Source of the DNA: Thermohalobaculum sp039822785 | Lineage (GTDB): Bacteria > Pseudomonadota > Alphaproteobacteria > Rhodobacterales > Rhodobacteraceae | Reading direction: 5' to 3' | Assembly (NCBI GenBank): GCA_039822785.1 | Contig: JBCBMO010000002.1 | Coordinates: forward strand, 124,001-188,000 | DNA: 64,000 nt | Shown: piece by piece, positions 52,321 through 60,919 of the stretch | Numbering within the stretch: the stretch's first letter is position 1 | How the letters are laid out: the number at the start of each line of letters is the position of its first letter | Program-made: the position numbers and the translations under genes | Notes under the pieces: generated by a model | Told to the model about the DNA's origin: nothing | The model's database searches: none | What the model saw: the letters and a program-made list of their open reading frames with translations, nothing else

Positions 52321-53100
52321 ATGCATCTCGACGTGGTGACGCTGAAGCGGTTCTACGGGACCACGCGCCTGGGCCGGATCGTGCGGCGGATCCTGACCGA
52401 GCGGCTGCGGACGCTTTGGCCCAATGTCTCCGGCATGACGGTGGCGGGCTTCGGCTATGCCACGCCGTTCCTGGCGCCGTACCTCACCGAGGCGCGGCGG
52501 GTCATGGCGATGATGCCGGCGCAGCAGGGGGTCAGCCCCTGGCCCGGCAGCGGGCCGAACCACGCCCTGCTGATCGAGGAGACGCTCTGGCCCCTGCCCT
52601 CGGAATTCGTCGACCGGTTGGTCATCGCCCATGGGCTGGAGACCTGCGAGCGGCCCCAGGCACTGTTGGCGGAGATCTGGCGGGTGCTGGCGCCGGGGGG
52701 CAAGGCGGTGTTCATGGTGCCCAACCGCTCCGGCGTCTGGGCGCGGCGGGAGAGTACGCCCTTCGGTTTCGGCCGCCCCTATTCGACGGGTCAGCTGGAG
52801 AGCGTGCTGCAGACCGAGCGCTTCGCGGCGGAGCGGCATACCGGGGCGCTCTACATGCCGCCCAGCCACGCGGGGTTCTGGCTGTCGCTTGGCCCAACCT
52901 TCGAGCGGGTGGGGACCCGGCTGGACGCGCAGCGCCTGGCCGGCGTGGTGCTGGTGGAGGCGACGAAGCACGTCTACATCACGCCCCAATCGGGTCTGCG
53001 CGAGCGCGCGCGCGCCCCGCTCGACGTCCTCGGCGACCTTGCCCCCCAGCCCCGCCCAAAGCCTGCAACGGGACGTTTGGTGAACCAACGGCAGCCCTGA
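52321..53100 (+). CDS. Class I SAM-dependent methyltransferase
   Basis: 259 residues. The methyltransferase fold is recognisable from GMTVAGFGYATPFL (motif I region), the acidic/hydrophobic VIAHGLETCERPQALLAEIWRVLAPGGKAVFMVPN (motifs II-III) and later strands. The motif I glycines are less canonical than DxGxGxG. The substrate is unknown. The ATG at 52321 starts the conserved part (MHLDVVTLKRFYGTTRLG); the Gly/Arg-rich upstream reading overlaps the gloB promoter region and is rejected. Divergent gloB/methyltransferase pairs are common in this bacterial group as far as I recall. Confidence 0.87.
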   Translation: MHLDVVTLKRFYGTTRLGRIVRRILTERLRTLWPNVSGMTVAGFGYATPFLAPYLTEARRVMAMMPAQQGVSPWPGSGPNHALLIEETLWPLPSEFVDRLVIAHGLETCERPQALLAEIWRVLAPGGKAVFMVPNRSGVWARRESTPFGFGRPYSTGQLESVLQTERFAAERHTGALYMPPSHAGFWLSLGPTFERVGTRLDAQRLAGVVLVEATKHVYITPQSGLRERARAPLDVLGDLAPQPRPKPATGRLVNQRQP

Positions 53101-53218
53101 GACGCCCAACGGTACGCCACGGGCTACGGATTACTGATTGAAATGAAAGACGCCGTCGCCACTGAAGCGGCGCCGAAAGCGGGCGTATCGTCCCGCTGCC
53201 AGTTGCTCTTCGGGCGGT

Positions 53219-54622
53219 TTACTCGCTGGTGAAGAGGTTGCCCCAGGCGCGGATGAGGGCGAGCTCGCTGAGCTGCGGGGCCTCGCCCTTGTAGGCGCAG
53301 AGCGCGCGGGCTTGGTCGCAGAAGAAGCGGGCGTGGAAGCCCTGGAACTTCGCCTCGGGCGTCTTGCCGTAGAGCTCCTCGAGGATGAACATCACCGTGT
53401 CCTCGGTGACGTCGATCCCGAACTTCTTGGCGGTGGAGACGAGGATCTTGATGAACAGCTCCTTGTCCGGGCTGTCCACCAGGATCTTGTAGCGCAGGCG
53501 CCGCAGTGCCGCGTCATCGACCAGCTGCTTCGGCGGGATGTTGGTCGAAAAGACCACCAGCGCATCGAAGGGCATCTGGAACTTCCGCCCCGTCTGCAGC
53601 GCGAGATAGTCCATCCCGGCCTCGAGCGGCACGATGAGGCGGTTCATCAGCTCCTGCGGGGTCTGCCGCTGGCGGCCGAAATCGTCGACCACGAAGACGC
53701 CGCCCATGGCCTTGAGCTGGATCGGCGCCTCATAGGTACGCGCGGTCGGGTTGTAGGCCAGATCGAGCATCTCGAGCGCGAGCTCGCCGCCGGTGGTGAT
53801 GGCGGGCCGGGCACAGGCCACATAGCGCTGATCGAAGGGCTTCTGGCGGCGCAGGGCCCCGCCACCGACCCCGTCGTCGTTATGGGCCAGCGCCTCATGC
53901 ACGGTGGGGTCGTAGACCACGATGATCTGGCGTTCGACGACCAGCGCATGCGGCACGTAGATATGGTCGCGGAAGGCCTCGCAGACCGCATTCGAGATCG
54001 TGGACTTACCGTTGCCCGGCGGGCCGTAGAGCAGAATGGCCGAGAAGGAGTTCACCGCCGGGCCGAGGTCGTCGAACATGCTCTCCGGCAGCACCATGTG
54101 GCCCAGCACATCGCGCAGCATCTGCTCGGTGAGACGCTCCTTGCGGATCGACTGGCGCTCGACCTGGGCCGCGTATTGCTCGATCGTCACCGGCGCGGGG
54201 CCGACGTATTCGGACTGGCTGAGCGCATCGAGGGCCCACTCACGCCCCTTGCCGGACAGGGCATAGCGCATCTCGGCGCGCATCGAGGCGCCGAGCTGAC
54301 CGAGCGTCTCGATCAGCTTCGCTTCCTTAGCGACATGCACGAGCTGTTCGATGACATTGACCGGCAGGCGCAGGGCGCGCGCCATGTCCGTGGCCTTCTC
54401 CAAACCCTGGCGGTAGATCGTCTTGCAGAGCAGATCGACGAGGAGGCCCTCGTCCAGCCCGGTCTCCGCCACGCTGCGCGGGGCGCGCGGGGCCTCAATG
54501 ACCCGCATGGCGCTGCGCTGTTCGGAATCCAGCACGATGTTCATCAAGTCCCCCTCGCCAACCTCAAGCGTGGCGTCAACCGCCTCGCCCTTCGGCAGAT
54601 GTTCGAACAATTCCATCGACAT
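53219..54622 (-). CDS. AAA+ ATPase with N-terminal helical domain
   Basis: 467 residues. An N-terminal part (about 50-170) with segments resembling winged-helix repeats (LLVDLLCKTIYRQGLEKATDMARALRLPVNVIEQLVHVAKEAKLIETLG and MRYALSGKGREWALDAL) precedes the AAA+ core. The core has Walker A YGPPGNGKST, Walker B GGVFVVDDFGRQRQ (DD instead of DE) and sensor 1 VVFSTN. A helical C-terminus follows. It looks like a cytoplasmic remodelling ATPase of unknown target. The start is at the first ATG of MSMELFEHL; the second is 6 bp downstream. It is convergent with the methyltransferase gene. Confidence 0.85.
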   Translation of the reverse strand: MSMELFEHLPKGEAVDATLEVGEGDLMNIVLDSEQRSAMRVIEAPRAPRSVAETGLDEGLLVDLLCKTIYRQGLEKATDMARALRLPVNVIEQLVHVAKEAKLIETLGQLGASMRAEMRYALSGKGREWALDALSQSEYVGPAPVTIEQYAAQVERQSIRKERLTEQMLRDVLGHMVLPESMFDDLGPAVNSFSAILLYGPPGNGKSTISNAVCEAFRDHIYVPHALVVERQIIVVYDPTVHEALAHNDDGVGGGALRRQKPFDQRYVACARPAITTGGELALEMLDLAYNPTARTYEAPIQLKAMGGVFVVDDFGRQRQTPQELMNRLIVPLEAGMDYLALQTGRKFQMPFDALVVFSTNIPPKQLVDDAALRRLRYKILVDSPDKELFIKILVSTAKKFGIDVTEDTVMFILEELYGKTPEAKFQGFHARFFCDQARALCAYKGEAPQLSELALIRAWGNLFTSE

Positions 54623-55040
54623 CCGCCGCCGCCACCTGGCACTCCGAACGGCCGGCCCCCACTGGCCGTCGTCCAATAAATCACGGGGCCTGGCTTTGAT
54701 TGCCGCAGACTGTCTACTCATCGCTACGCTCGAACTGTGGAAAGACTGTGGTGATTAAGACAGATTTTACCGCAACCCTCAATAGATCGCGACAACCATG
54801 CCTTGTACGATGTTGGGACAGGCTCCGAATACACAAGATCTAGAGCTGGAATTTCAACCAAGAGCAGTATTCTTGCCTAAATTCGCCCAGAAGTTGTTCG
54901 CGCTGGACCAGACCCTGCCGGCTCGTTTACCGCCCTCCGACCACGCCAAACCGATGCCGAAGACGCGCGATCCTCGCCCAGCCCTTCCGTCTGGCACAAA
55001 GATTGGCTAGGCGGACAAGGGTGAGACAAGGATTTGAGCG
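54623..55040. other. Divergent intergenic region, AAA+ gene / hisC
   Basis: 418 bp. The middle (54700-54870) is clearly less GC-rich than its surroundings. A 70-codon plus-strand ORF at 54798-55010 lacks a ribosome site and any recognisable features, so I regard this stretch as promoter or spacer DNA. No repeat or terminator is evident. Confidence 0.5.
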
Positions 55041-56261
55041 ATGAGCGCAGAGACCCCCGACAAGACCTGGGCGCCAGGACCCGCCACTGCGACCGTGAAC
55101 GGCGCGGAACACGCCCAGGGTGGCATCCTGGCGGGGCATCCGACGATCGCGCCACAGCCGGGGATCATGGCGATCGCGCCCTATGTGCCGGGCGCCTCGA
55201 CGGCCAAGGGCGCCAATCGGGTCCTCAAGCTCAGTTCGAACGAAAACCCCCTCGGCCCCTCGCCCGCCGCCAAGGCCGCCGTCGTCGCCGCGGCGGAGAC
55301 GCTCGAGATCTACCCGGATGGCGGGGCGACCGCCCTGCGCAAGGCGATTGCCGAGGCGCATGGGATCGAGGCCGACCGGATCATCTGCGGCGCAGGCTCG
55401 GACGAGATCATCGCACTCCTCTGCCAGGCCTATGCGGGTCCCGGCGACGAGGTGCTGGCCTCCGACCACTCCTTCCTGATGTATCGCCTCTCGGCGCTTG
55501 GCGCCGGGGCGGCGTACGTCAGCGCCCCGGACCGCGACCTGACCGTCGACATCGATGCGATGATCGCCGCGCTCACGCCCCGGACGCGGCTGGTGTTCAT
55601 CGCCGATCCCAACAACCCGACCGGCACCATGGTGGGGCGCGAGGGCTTGGAGCGGTTGGCCGACGCGCTGCCGCCACAGGCGCTGTTGGTGATCGACAGC
55701 GCCTATGCCGAATACCTGCGCGACCCGGCGGAGGATGGCGGGATTGCCATGGTGGCAGCGCGCCAGAACGTGGTGATGACGCGCACCTTCTCGAAGATCC
55801 ACGGCCTGGCGGCGCTGCGGCTGGGCTGGGCCTATGCGCCAGCGCATGTGATCGACGTGCTGAACCGGTTGCGCGGGCCCTTCAATGTCTCGGCCCCCGC
55901 GCTGGCCGCTGGCGAGGCCGCGATCGCCGATCGCGCCTGGATCGACCGCTGTGCCGCGACCAACGAGGCCTGGCGCGACTGGCTGACCAAGGAGATCAGG
56001 GCCGCGGGCTTCACCGTGGTGCCGAGCCACGCGAACTTCATCCTGGTCGATGGCGGCGCGCGCACCGCGGCGCTGGATGCCTGGCTCAAGACCCGTGGGC
56101 TGGTCGTGCGAGGGATGGCGGGCTACGGGCTGCCCGCGCACCTGCGCATCTCCATCGGGACCGAGGAAGCCTGCCGTGCAGTGGCGGCGGCGGTGGCCGA
56201 TTTCGCTGCAGCCCCGGCCGGCGCACATCCGGGCGGCACGCTCGATGCGGCGGCGCCATGA
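55041..56261 (+). CDS. hisC: Histidinol-phosphate aminotransferase
   Basis: 406 residues. PLP-dependent class I/II aminotransferase with the HisC pattern: LSSNENPLGPSP, YPDGGATALRKAIAE, ADPNNPTGT, DSAYAEY, and the PLP-lysine segment TRTFSKIHGLAALRLGW. The C-terminus has VRGMAGYGLPAHLRISIGTEE. Makes histidinol phosphate from imidazole-acetol phosphate; in this bacterial group the same enzyme can transaminate aromatic precursors, which suits the following tyrC (overlap ATGA). The N-terminal 40 residues are a poorly conserved extension. Confidence 0.93.
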   Translation: MSAETPDKTWAPGPATATVNGAEHAQGGILAGHPTIAPQPGIMAIAPYVPGASTAKGANRVLKLSSNENPLGPSPAAKAAVVAAAETLEIYPDGGATALRKAIAEAHGIEADRIICGAGSDEIIALLCQAYAGPGDEVLASDHSFLMYRLSALGAGAAYVSAPDRDLTVDIDAMIAALTPRTRLVFIADPNNPTGTMVGREGLERLADALPPQALLVIDSAYAEYLRDPAEDGGIAMVAARQNVVMTRTFSKIHGLAALRLGWAYAPAHVIDVLNRLRGPFNVSAPALAAGEAAIADRAWIDRCAATNEAWRDWLTKEIRAAGFTVVPSHANFILVDGGARTAALDAWLKTRGLVVRGMAGYGLPAHLRISIGTEEACRAVAAAVADFAAAPAGAHPGGTLDAAAP

Positions 56262-57265
56262 ACGACGCACGACCGGCGGCGGCAGAGGGCGATCCTGCCC
56301 CTGACGAAGACGCCGCACCGTTCACCGGCGCAGCACCCGTCTACCGGCGGGTGGCGCTCATCGGCCTCGGCCTCATCGGCTCTTCGATCGCGCATGCGGC
56401 CCGCAGGGCCAGCGCCGCCGGGCATGTGGCCGGCCATAGCCGCTCGGCTGAGACGCGGGAGACGGCGGCCCGCCTCGGCTTTTGCGACAGCATCGCGCCC
56501 ACCGCCGCCGCCGCAGTGGCGGACGCCGATCTCGTCGTCGTCAGCGTGCCCGTCGGCGCCTCGGCTGCCGTGGCCGCCGAGATCGCGCCGCATCTGGCCG
56601 AGGGTGCGACGATTACCGACGTGGGCTCGGTCAAATCCTCGGTGATCGAGGCCATGGCACCGCATCTGCCCCAGCATGTCCATTTCGTGCCGGGCCACCC
56701 CCTCGCGGGCACCGAGCATTCGGGCCCCGAGGCAGGCTTCGCCGCGCTCTTCGACAACCGCTGGTGCATCCTGACGCCGCCCGAGGGGGTCCCGCGCCCA
56801 GCGGTCGACCGGCTGTCGGCGTTCTGGCGGGCGCTGGGGGCCAACACCACCGAGATGACGCCGACCCACCATGACCTGGTCCTCGCCGTCACCTCCCATG
56901 TGCCCCATGCCATCGCCTATACGATGGTGGGCGTGGCCGATGACCTCGCGCGCGTGACCGACTCGGAGGTAGTCGAATTCTCCGCCGCCGGGTTCCGCGA
57001 TTTTACTCGGATCGCCGCCTCGGATCCGGTGATGTGGCGCGACGTGTTCCTCAACAACCGCGAGGCGACGCTCGACATCCTGGGGCGCTTTACCGAGGAG
57101 CTGTTCCAGGTCCAGCGCGCCATCCGCACCGGCGACGGCCCGTTCCTGGAGGCGTATTTCGCCCGCACCCGCGCGATCCGCCGTTCGATCCTGGAGGCCG
57201 GTCAGGACGTGGACGCGCCGGACTTCGGCCGCGCCACCCTCAGCCCGCCGCGCGAGGAGCGCTGA
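56258..57265 (+). CDS. tyrC: Prephenate/arogenate dehydrogenase
   Basis: 335 residues. NAD(P)-binding ALIGLGLIGSSIAHAARR near residue 33, the DVGSVKSSV segment, catalytic His in VPGHPLAGTEHSGPEAGF, then the helical dimerisation domain with THHDLVLAVTSHVPHAIAYTMV and FRDFTRIAASDPVMWRDVFLNN. Catalyses oxidative decarboxylation in tyrosine synthesis. The ATG overlaps the hisC stop by 4 bp. The name tyrC versus tyrA depends on substrate, which cannot be told from sequence alone. Confidence 0.93.
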   Translation: MNDARPAAAEGDPAPDEDAAPFTGAAPVYRRVALIGLGLIGSSIAHAARRASAAGHVAGHSRSAETRETAARLGFCDSIAPTAAAAVADADLVVVSVPVGASAAVAAEIAPHLAEGATITDVGSVKSSVIEAMAPHLPQHVHFVPGHPLAGTEHSGPEAGFAALFDNRWCILTPPEGVPRPAVDRLSAFWRALGANTTEMTPTHHDLVLAVTSHVPHAIAYTMVGVADDLARVTDSEVVEFSAAGFRDFTRIAASDPVMWRDVFLNNREATLDILGRFTEELFQVQRAIRTGDGPFLEAYFARTRAIRRSILEAGQDVDAPDFGRATLSPPREER

Positions 57266-57267
57266 GC

Positions 57268-58281
57268 CTAGGGCCGACGCAGCCGGGGCGCCTTGCCGAT
57301 CACCACGGGGCCGACGCGGATATCGCCGCCACCGAAACTGATCGGCACCTCCAGCCGGTCCCCGCCGGAGAACATGCTGATCAGCTCCATCGCGCGGCGC
57401 ACGGTCGACTCCATGCCCCCGCTCACGGCGCCGGAGGCGACGAGGCTGCTCAAGAGCCGCCGCCAATCCTCGGCCACCAGATCGAGCGTGCCCGCGGCGA
57501 ACCCGTTTGCATCCGCCGTCAGGCGCCCCTTCAGCCGCAGATCGATCCCGGCGTAGGAGAGCGTGCCGGCGCGCAGCAGGATCGCCTCCGCGCCGATCTC
57601 GCCGCGCTCGATCACGGTGCGGTCGATGGGGCGGTCGGTGGTCACCAGCCCGGCCAGCGTCAGGAGCCCCGCCTGCCCACCGGCGCCGGCCGGGGCGATA
57701 TCCTCCACCAGACGGTCCGGCAGCAGGACCCCGGTTGCATCGAGCGTTACGTCGTAGGTATTGGGCGGCGCCGCCTCCTCCGAGCGCCTCGCGACGGTGA
57801 TGGTCACCGCCTCCGCCGCGGCGCGCCAACCCTCCCGCCCCTCCAGCCGCAGCGCCTCGGTCGTGAAGCCGACCTCGCGCAGGGCAAGCGACAGATCCGG
57901 CACGACCGCGGCGATCGCCCCCATCTCTTCCGACGTGATCGCAATCCGTGCGCCCGGCAGCGCCAGGCTATGCTCGGTGGGAAAGACGAAGGTCACATGG
58001 GTGGGGTCCCAGGCGTCCGAGCCCATCTCCAGGAACGGCGCATCCCAGGCCCAGCCGGCCCGGGGATCGGCGAGCGATGGCGCCTCCAGCCGGCGGTCGA
58101 AGCGGGTGGGGAAGCCGCTGATATCGACCGCCGTCACCTCGGCCAGCCAGCCCTCGGATCGGCGCAGCTCGAGCCACCGCTCCAGCCCCTGCTTCTGCCC
58201 CTCCGCCAGGACCACCCAGACCAAGGCACCGCCGGCACAGACCGCCGCGGTCAGACCCATGAGCCAGAGAAAAAGACGCAT
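57268..58281 (-). CDS. DUF2125 domain protein
   Basis: 337 residues. An N-terminal membrane anchor (MRLFLWLMGLTAAVCAGGALVWVVLA) precedes the DUF2125 pattern AVDISGFPTRFDRRLEAPSLADPRAGWAWDAPFLEMGS...PTHVTFVFPTEHSLALPGARI. The rest is beta-rich and Ala/Leu/Val-dominated, resembling envelope beta-sandwich proteins. Probably anchored in the inner membrane facing the periplasm. Function unknown. The start at 58281 is where the anchor begins. Its stop lies 2 bp from the convergent tyrC stop. Confidence 0.87.
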   Translation of the reverse strand: MRLFLWLMGLTAAVCAGGALVWVVLAEGQKQGLERWLELRRSEGWLAEVTAVDISGFPTRFDRRLEAPSLADPRAGWAWDAPFLEMGSDAWDPTHVTFVFPTEHSLALPGARIAITSEEMGAIAAVVPDLSLALREVGFTTEALRLEGREGWRAAAEAVTITVARRSEEAAPPNTYDVTLDATGVLLPDRLVEDIAPAGAGGQAGLLTLAGLVTTDRPIDRTVIERGEIGAEAILLRAGTLSYAGIDLRLKGRLTADANGFAAGTLDLVAEDWRRLLSSLVASGAVSGGMESTVRRAMELISMFSGGDRLEVPISFGGGDIRVGPVVIGKAPRLRRP

Positions 58282-58388
58282 CGCCCCTCCGTTTGCGCCG
58301 CCGCCCCTGCCGGGGTATCGCAGCCTTGCAACGCCGCGTCGGACACTAGCCGACGCGACCGCGCGGCGCGAGGGAGGAGGACAACGGC

Positions 58389-59003
58389 GTGAGCCAGCCA
58401 AGCGATACCGGCGCAGACCCCACAGCGGAACAGGGCGGGCCGGCGGGCAAGGGCTTCTGGGTCTTCGGCTACGGCTCGCTGATGTGGCGCCCGGGCTTTC
58501 CCTTCCTGGAACGCCGGCTCGCGCGCCTCGACGGCTATCGCCGCGCTTTCTCGCTACGCTCCATCCGCTACCGCGGCACGCCGGAGCGGCCGGGCCTTGT
58601 CCTCGGCCTCGACTGGGACCCCAACGCCCATTGCGTCGGCATGGCCTTTCGCGTCTGCCCCACCCAGGACGACCCGGTCCGCGACTATCTGGCGGAGCGC
58701 GAACTGGTGACCCGCAGCTATTTCGAGGTGCTCCACCCTGTGCAGCTGCTGGAGCCGGCCGAGGATGGCGAGACCGGCGTCGACGCCATCTGCTACATCC
58801 TGGACCGCACCCATCCCCAATACGCAGGCGGCCTGAGCCGCGAGGAGAAGGCCGCGATCATCGCGCGCGCCGGGGGGCCCATGGGCACCAACGCGGAGTA
58901 TCTGCACAACACGGTGAGCGAGCTTGCCGATCTCGGCATCGAGGATCCCTACCTCACGGCCCTCGATACCGCGGTGCGCAGCCTGCCCGGCGGAGAGGCG
59001 TAA
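58389..59003 (+). CDS. chaC: Glutathione-specific gamma-glutamylcyclotransferase (ChaC family)
   Basis: 204 residues from a GTG preceded by GGAGGAGGA. ChaC pattern: FWVFGYGSLMWRPGFPF (the YGSL loop that binds the gamma-glutamyl group), SIRYRGTPERPGLVLGLD and the conserved Glu segment YLAERELVTRSYFEV. The C-terminal region has GGLSREEKAAIIARAGGPMGTNAEYLHNTV. Cleaves glutathione to 5-oxoproline and Cys-Gly. It is divergent from DUF2125 (107 bp between), convergent with the LysM/solute-binding gene. Confidence 0.93.
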   Translation: MSQPSDTGADPTAEQGGPAGKGFWVFGYGSLMWRPGFPFLERRLARLDGYRRAFSLRSIRYRGTPERPGLVLGLDWDPNAHCVGMAFRVCPTQDDPVRDYLAERELVTRSYFEVLHPVQLLEPAEDGETGVDAICYILDRTHPQYAGGLSREEKAAIIARAGGPMGTNAEYLHNTVSELADLGIEDPYLTALDTAVRSLPGGEA

Positions 59004-59009
59004 ACGCAG

Positions 59010-59037
59010 AACGCCCCGGCCGCTGCCAGGGCGTTCG
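59010..59037. terminator. Bidirectional terminator between chaC and the LysM/solute-binding gene
   Basis: An 8-bp stem GAACGCCC/GGGCGTTC with a 12-nt GC-rich loop lies 6 bp after the chaC stop and 31 bp beyond the convergent gene's stop. T-runs are weak on both sides. Confidence 0.5.
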
Positions 59038-59068
59038 CGTAATCGGCGGGCCGAGCGGGCCAGCGGCC

Positions 59069-60274
59069 TCAGTTCAGGCGGGCATACTGCAGGTGGTTCT
59101 CGATCACCGCCGCGTATTCGCCGGTCGAGCGCATCTCGGCCAGGCCGCGGTTGATGATCTCGATCCAGGCCTGGCCCAGACGCGAAGACCGCGGGCTGAT
59201 CACATGCAGCGGCGAGCCCTGGCCGATGTTCGACAGCGACACGATGCGGCTGCCGATCTTCATCAGCTCGATCGCCTCCTCGGCCTCCGCCGGCGAGACG
59301 CTGACGACGTTCACATCGCCGTTGTCCAGCAGCAGGAAGCAGTCGACCGCGGTGCGCGCGGGCACCAGGCTGATCGAACGCTCGTCCAGCCCCGCGTTCA
59401 GCAGGTCATCGGTCGGCACGCCCTCCGGCCGGCAGAGACGCGCGCCATAGAGATCGTCGGCCGAGGTGGCGCCGGCGAAATCACCCGTCTTCGTCACGTA
59501 CATTCCGATCCCTTCGGCGTAGATCGGCGCGGAGAAGAGGTAGTCCTTGCACAGCAGCAACGCGTTCTGGCCCAGCGTCTCCGGCGCCTCGCAGTTCGGG
59601 CGCGAAACCGGGAAGCCCAGGTCGTAGTCACCCACGCCCACGTCCAGCGCCGTGTCACCGCCCTCGAAGCTGACGGCGAAGTCGAGCGGCACGGGCGCCC
59701 GCAGGAGCGAGCGCTGCACGATCTCGGTCAGCATGCCCCCCTCGGGCAGCTTGGCGCCGACGTAGGGCGCCACCGGCCGCACCGCGAGCAGGCGCACGAC
59801 GGCGCCCGCGGGCACGCTGTTCACGATGGCCTGGCTGAGGGCGTTCGGGGCCGACTGAAAGCTCGGCGTATCGGGGGTCAGCGCCGCGGTCTGCGGGGCC
59901 GGGTTGGCCTCGGGTGCCGGGGCGGTCTCCGGCGCCTCCTCCACCCGTTCGGTGGCGATCGAGGCGGCGGCGGCGCGCACGCCGCGCGGCAGCGGCTGGC
60001 CCTGCCCGTCCAAGCACGGAATGAACAGCCGGTACCCGATCTCCAGCCGCTGGGGCGAGTCGATCACGTCGCGGTTCGCATTGAAGATCGGCCCGAAGCG
60101 GCCGGTGCCATAGGCGCGTGCCGCGATCTCAGACAGCGTGTCACCGGCGACAACGGCATAATCGCCGCCGCAGCTGATCTCCTGCGCCGCCGCTTCTTGC
60201 GGCTGCAGGCTCAACACCCCCACCCCGGCGACCAAGGCAAGCGCAGCTACACCGGCTTTGAACGAATTAGCCAT
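59069..60274 (-). CDS. LysM plus periplasmic solute-binding-like protein
   Basis: 401 residues. Signal peptide to about residue 30 (...PQEAAAQ), LysM domain (about 38-90: YAVVAGDTLSEIAARAYGTGRFGPIFNANRDVIDSPQRLEIGYRLFIPC), an Ala/Pro linker, then a family-3-type solute-binding fold (about 155-400: LTEIVQRSLLRAPVPLDF...DYDLGFPVSRPNC...CKDYLFSAPIYAEGIGMYVTK...GDVNVVSVSPAEAEEAIEL). It looks like a binding protein tethered to peptidoglycan, with no ABC permease next to it. The LysM part resembles that of the LysM-rhodanese gene at 26082. The ATG at 60274 has GGGGGAC upstream. Confidence 0.85.
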   Translation of the reverse strand: MANSFKAGVAALALVAGVGVLSLQPQEAAAQEISCGGDYAVVAGDTLSEIAARAYGTGRFGPIFNANRDVIDSPQRLEIGYRLFIPCLDGQGQPLPRGVRAAAASIATERVEEAPETAPAPEANPAPQTAALTPDTPSFQSAPNALSQAIVNSVPAGAVVRLLAVRPVAPYVGAKLPEGGMLTEIVQRSLLRAPVPLDFAVSFEGGDTALDVGVGDYDLGFPVSRPNCEAPETLGQNALLLCKDYLFSAPIYAEGIGMYVTKTGDFAGATSADDLYGARLCRPEGVPTDDLLNAGLDERSISLVPARTAVDCFLLLDNGDVNVVSVSPAEAEEAIELMKIGSRIVSLSNIGQGSPLHVISPRSSRLGQAWIEIINRGLAEMRSTGEYAAVIENHLQYARLN

Positions 60275-60417
60275 GGAAAGTCCCCCCACACAGTTCGCCG
60301 GGGCGCCGGGCCGGGCGCCACTCCGGGCGGTACGGGCCGCAGGAGCAGGAATCGCCCCCCAGCGATCTCCCCGTCGGCCCGCGAGTGTGGTGCGGTAGGA
60401 AAGTGGTAATTTTTAGA

Positions 60418-60918
60418 TCAGGCTCGAACGACGGGCTCAACGACCAGCATCGCGCCGTCAACACCGGCAATTCGCATCTTCATGCCGGGTTGCGGCGGGT
60501 TTTCGTCCGTCTCGCCGGCCAGCCGTGCCCGCCAGCCGATGCCGTCAACGGTGACCCGCCCGATGCCCCCGTCGAAGGCTTGCTCCACCGCGGCCTCGCG
60601 GCCGACCAGCTCCTGCCCCCGCCGGTTGAGGGTGCTGTTTTGCGCGGGCCCGCGCCCGCGGAGGCCGCGCGTGATCACATAGGCCAGCACCCCATAGACC
60701 AGCACCGCGGCGCCGAAGATCGTGATCTGCGCGGTGCCGGACAGCTCCGGCTCGATCATCAGCAGGACACCGACCGTCCCAGCCGCCGCGGCGGGGCCCA
60801 GCAGGAAAGTCGACATCGTCGTCACTTCCACCACGCCGATGGCGATCGCCAGCGCGATCCACCACCACGGCGAGATGCCGGTCAGAAACCCCAGCCAGAC
60901 GAGGTTGAAGGGCAGCAC
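60418..60918 (-). CDS. NfeD family membrane protein
   Basis: 166 residues. Short transmembrane helices (about 3-12, 15-35, 39-55, 60-80) followed by a C-terminal OB-like domain (NRRGQELVGREAAVEQAFDGGIGRVTVDGIGWRARLAG). A GTG start at 60918 is used, one base after the SPFH gene stop. NfeD proteins partner with SPFH/stomatin proteins and may help organise membrane microdomains. A likely co-translated pair with the upstream gene. Confidence 0.88.
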   Translation of the reverse strand: MLPFNLVWLGFLTGISPWWWIALAIAIGVVEVTTMSTFLLGPAAAAGTVGVLLMIEPELSGTAQITIFGAAVLVYGVLAYVITRGLRGRGPAQNSTLNRRGQELVGREAAVEQAFDGGIGRVTVDGIGWRARLAGETDENPPQPGMKMRIAGVDGAMLVVEPVVRA

Positions 60919-60919
60919 G

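Noticed and set aside
54798..55010. Small plus-strand ORF of 70 codons upstream of hisC
   Set aside because: No ribosome site, no recognisable feature and Pro-rich composition; more likely spacer DNA.
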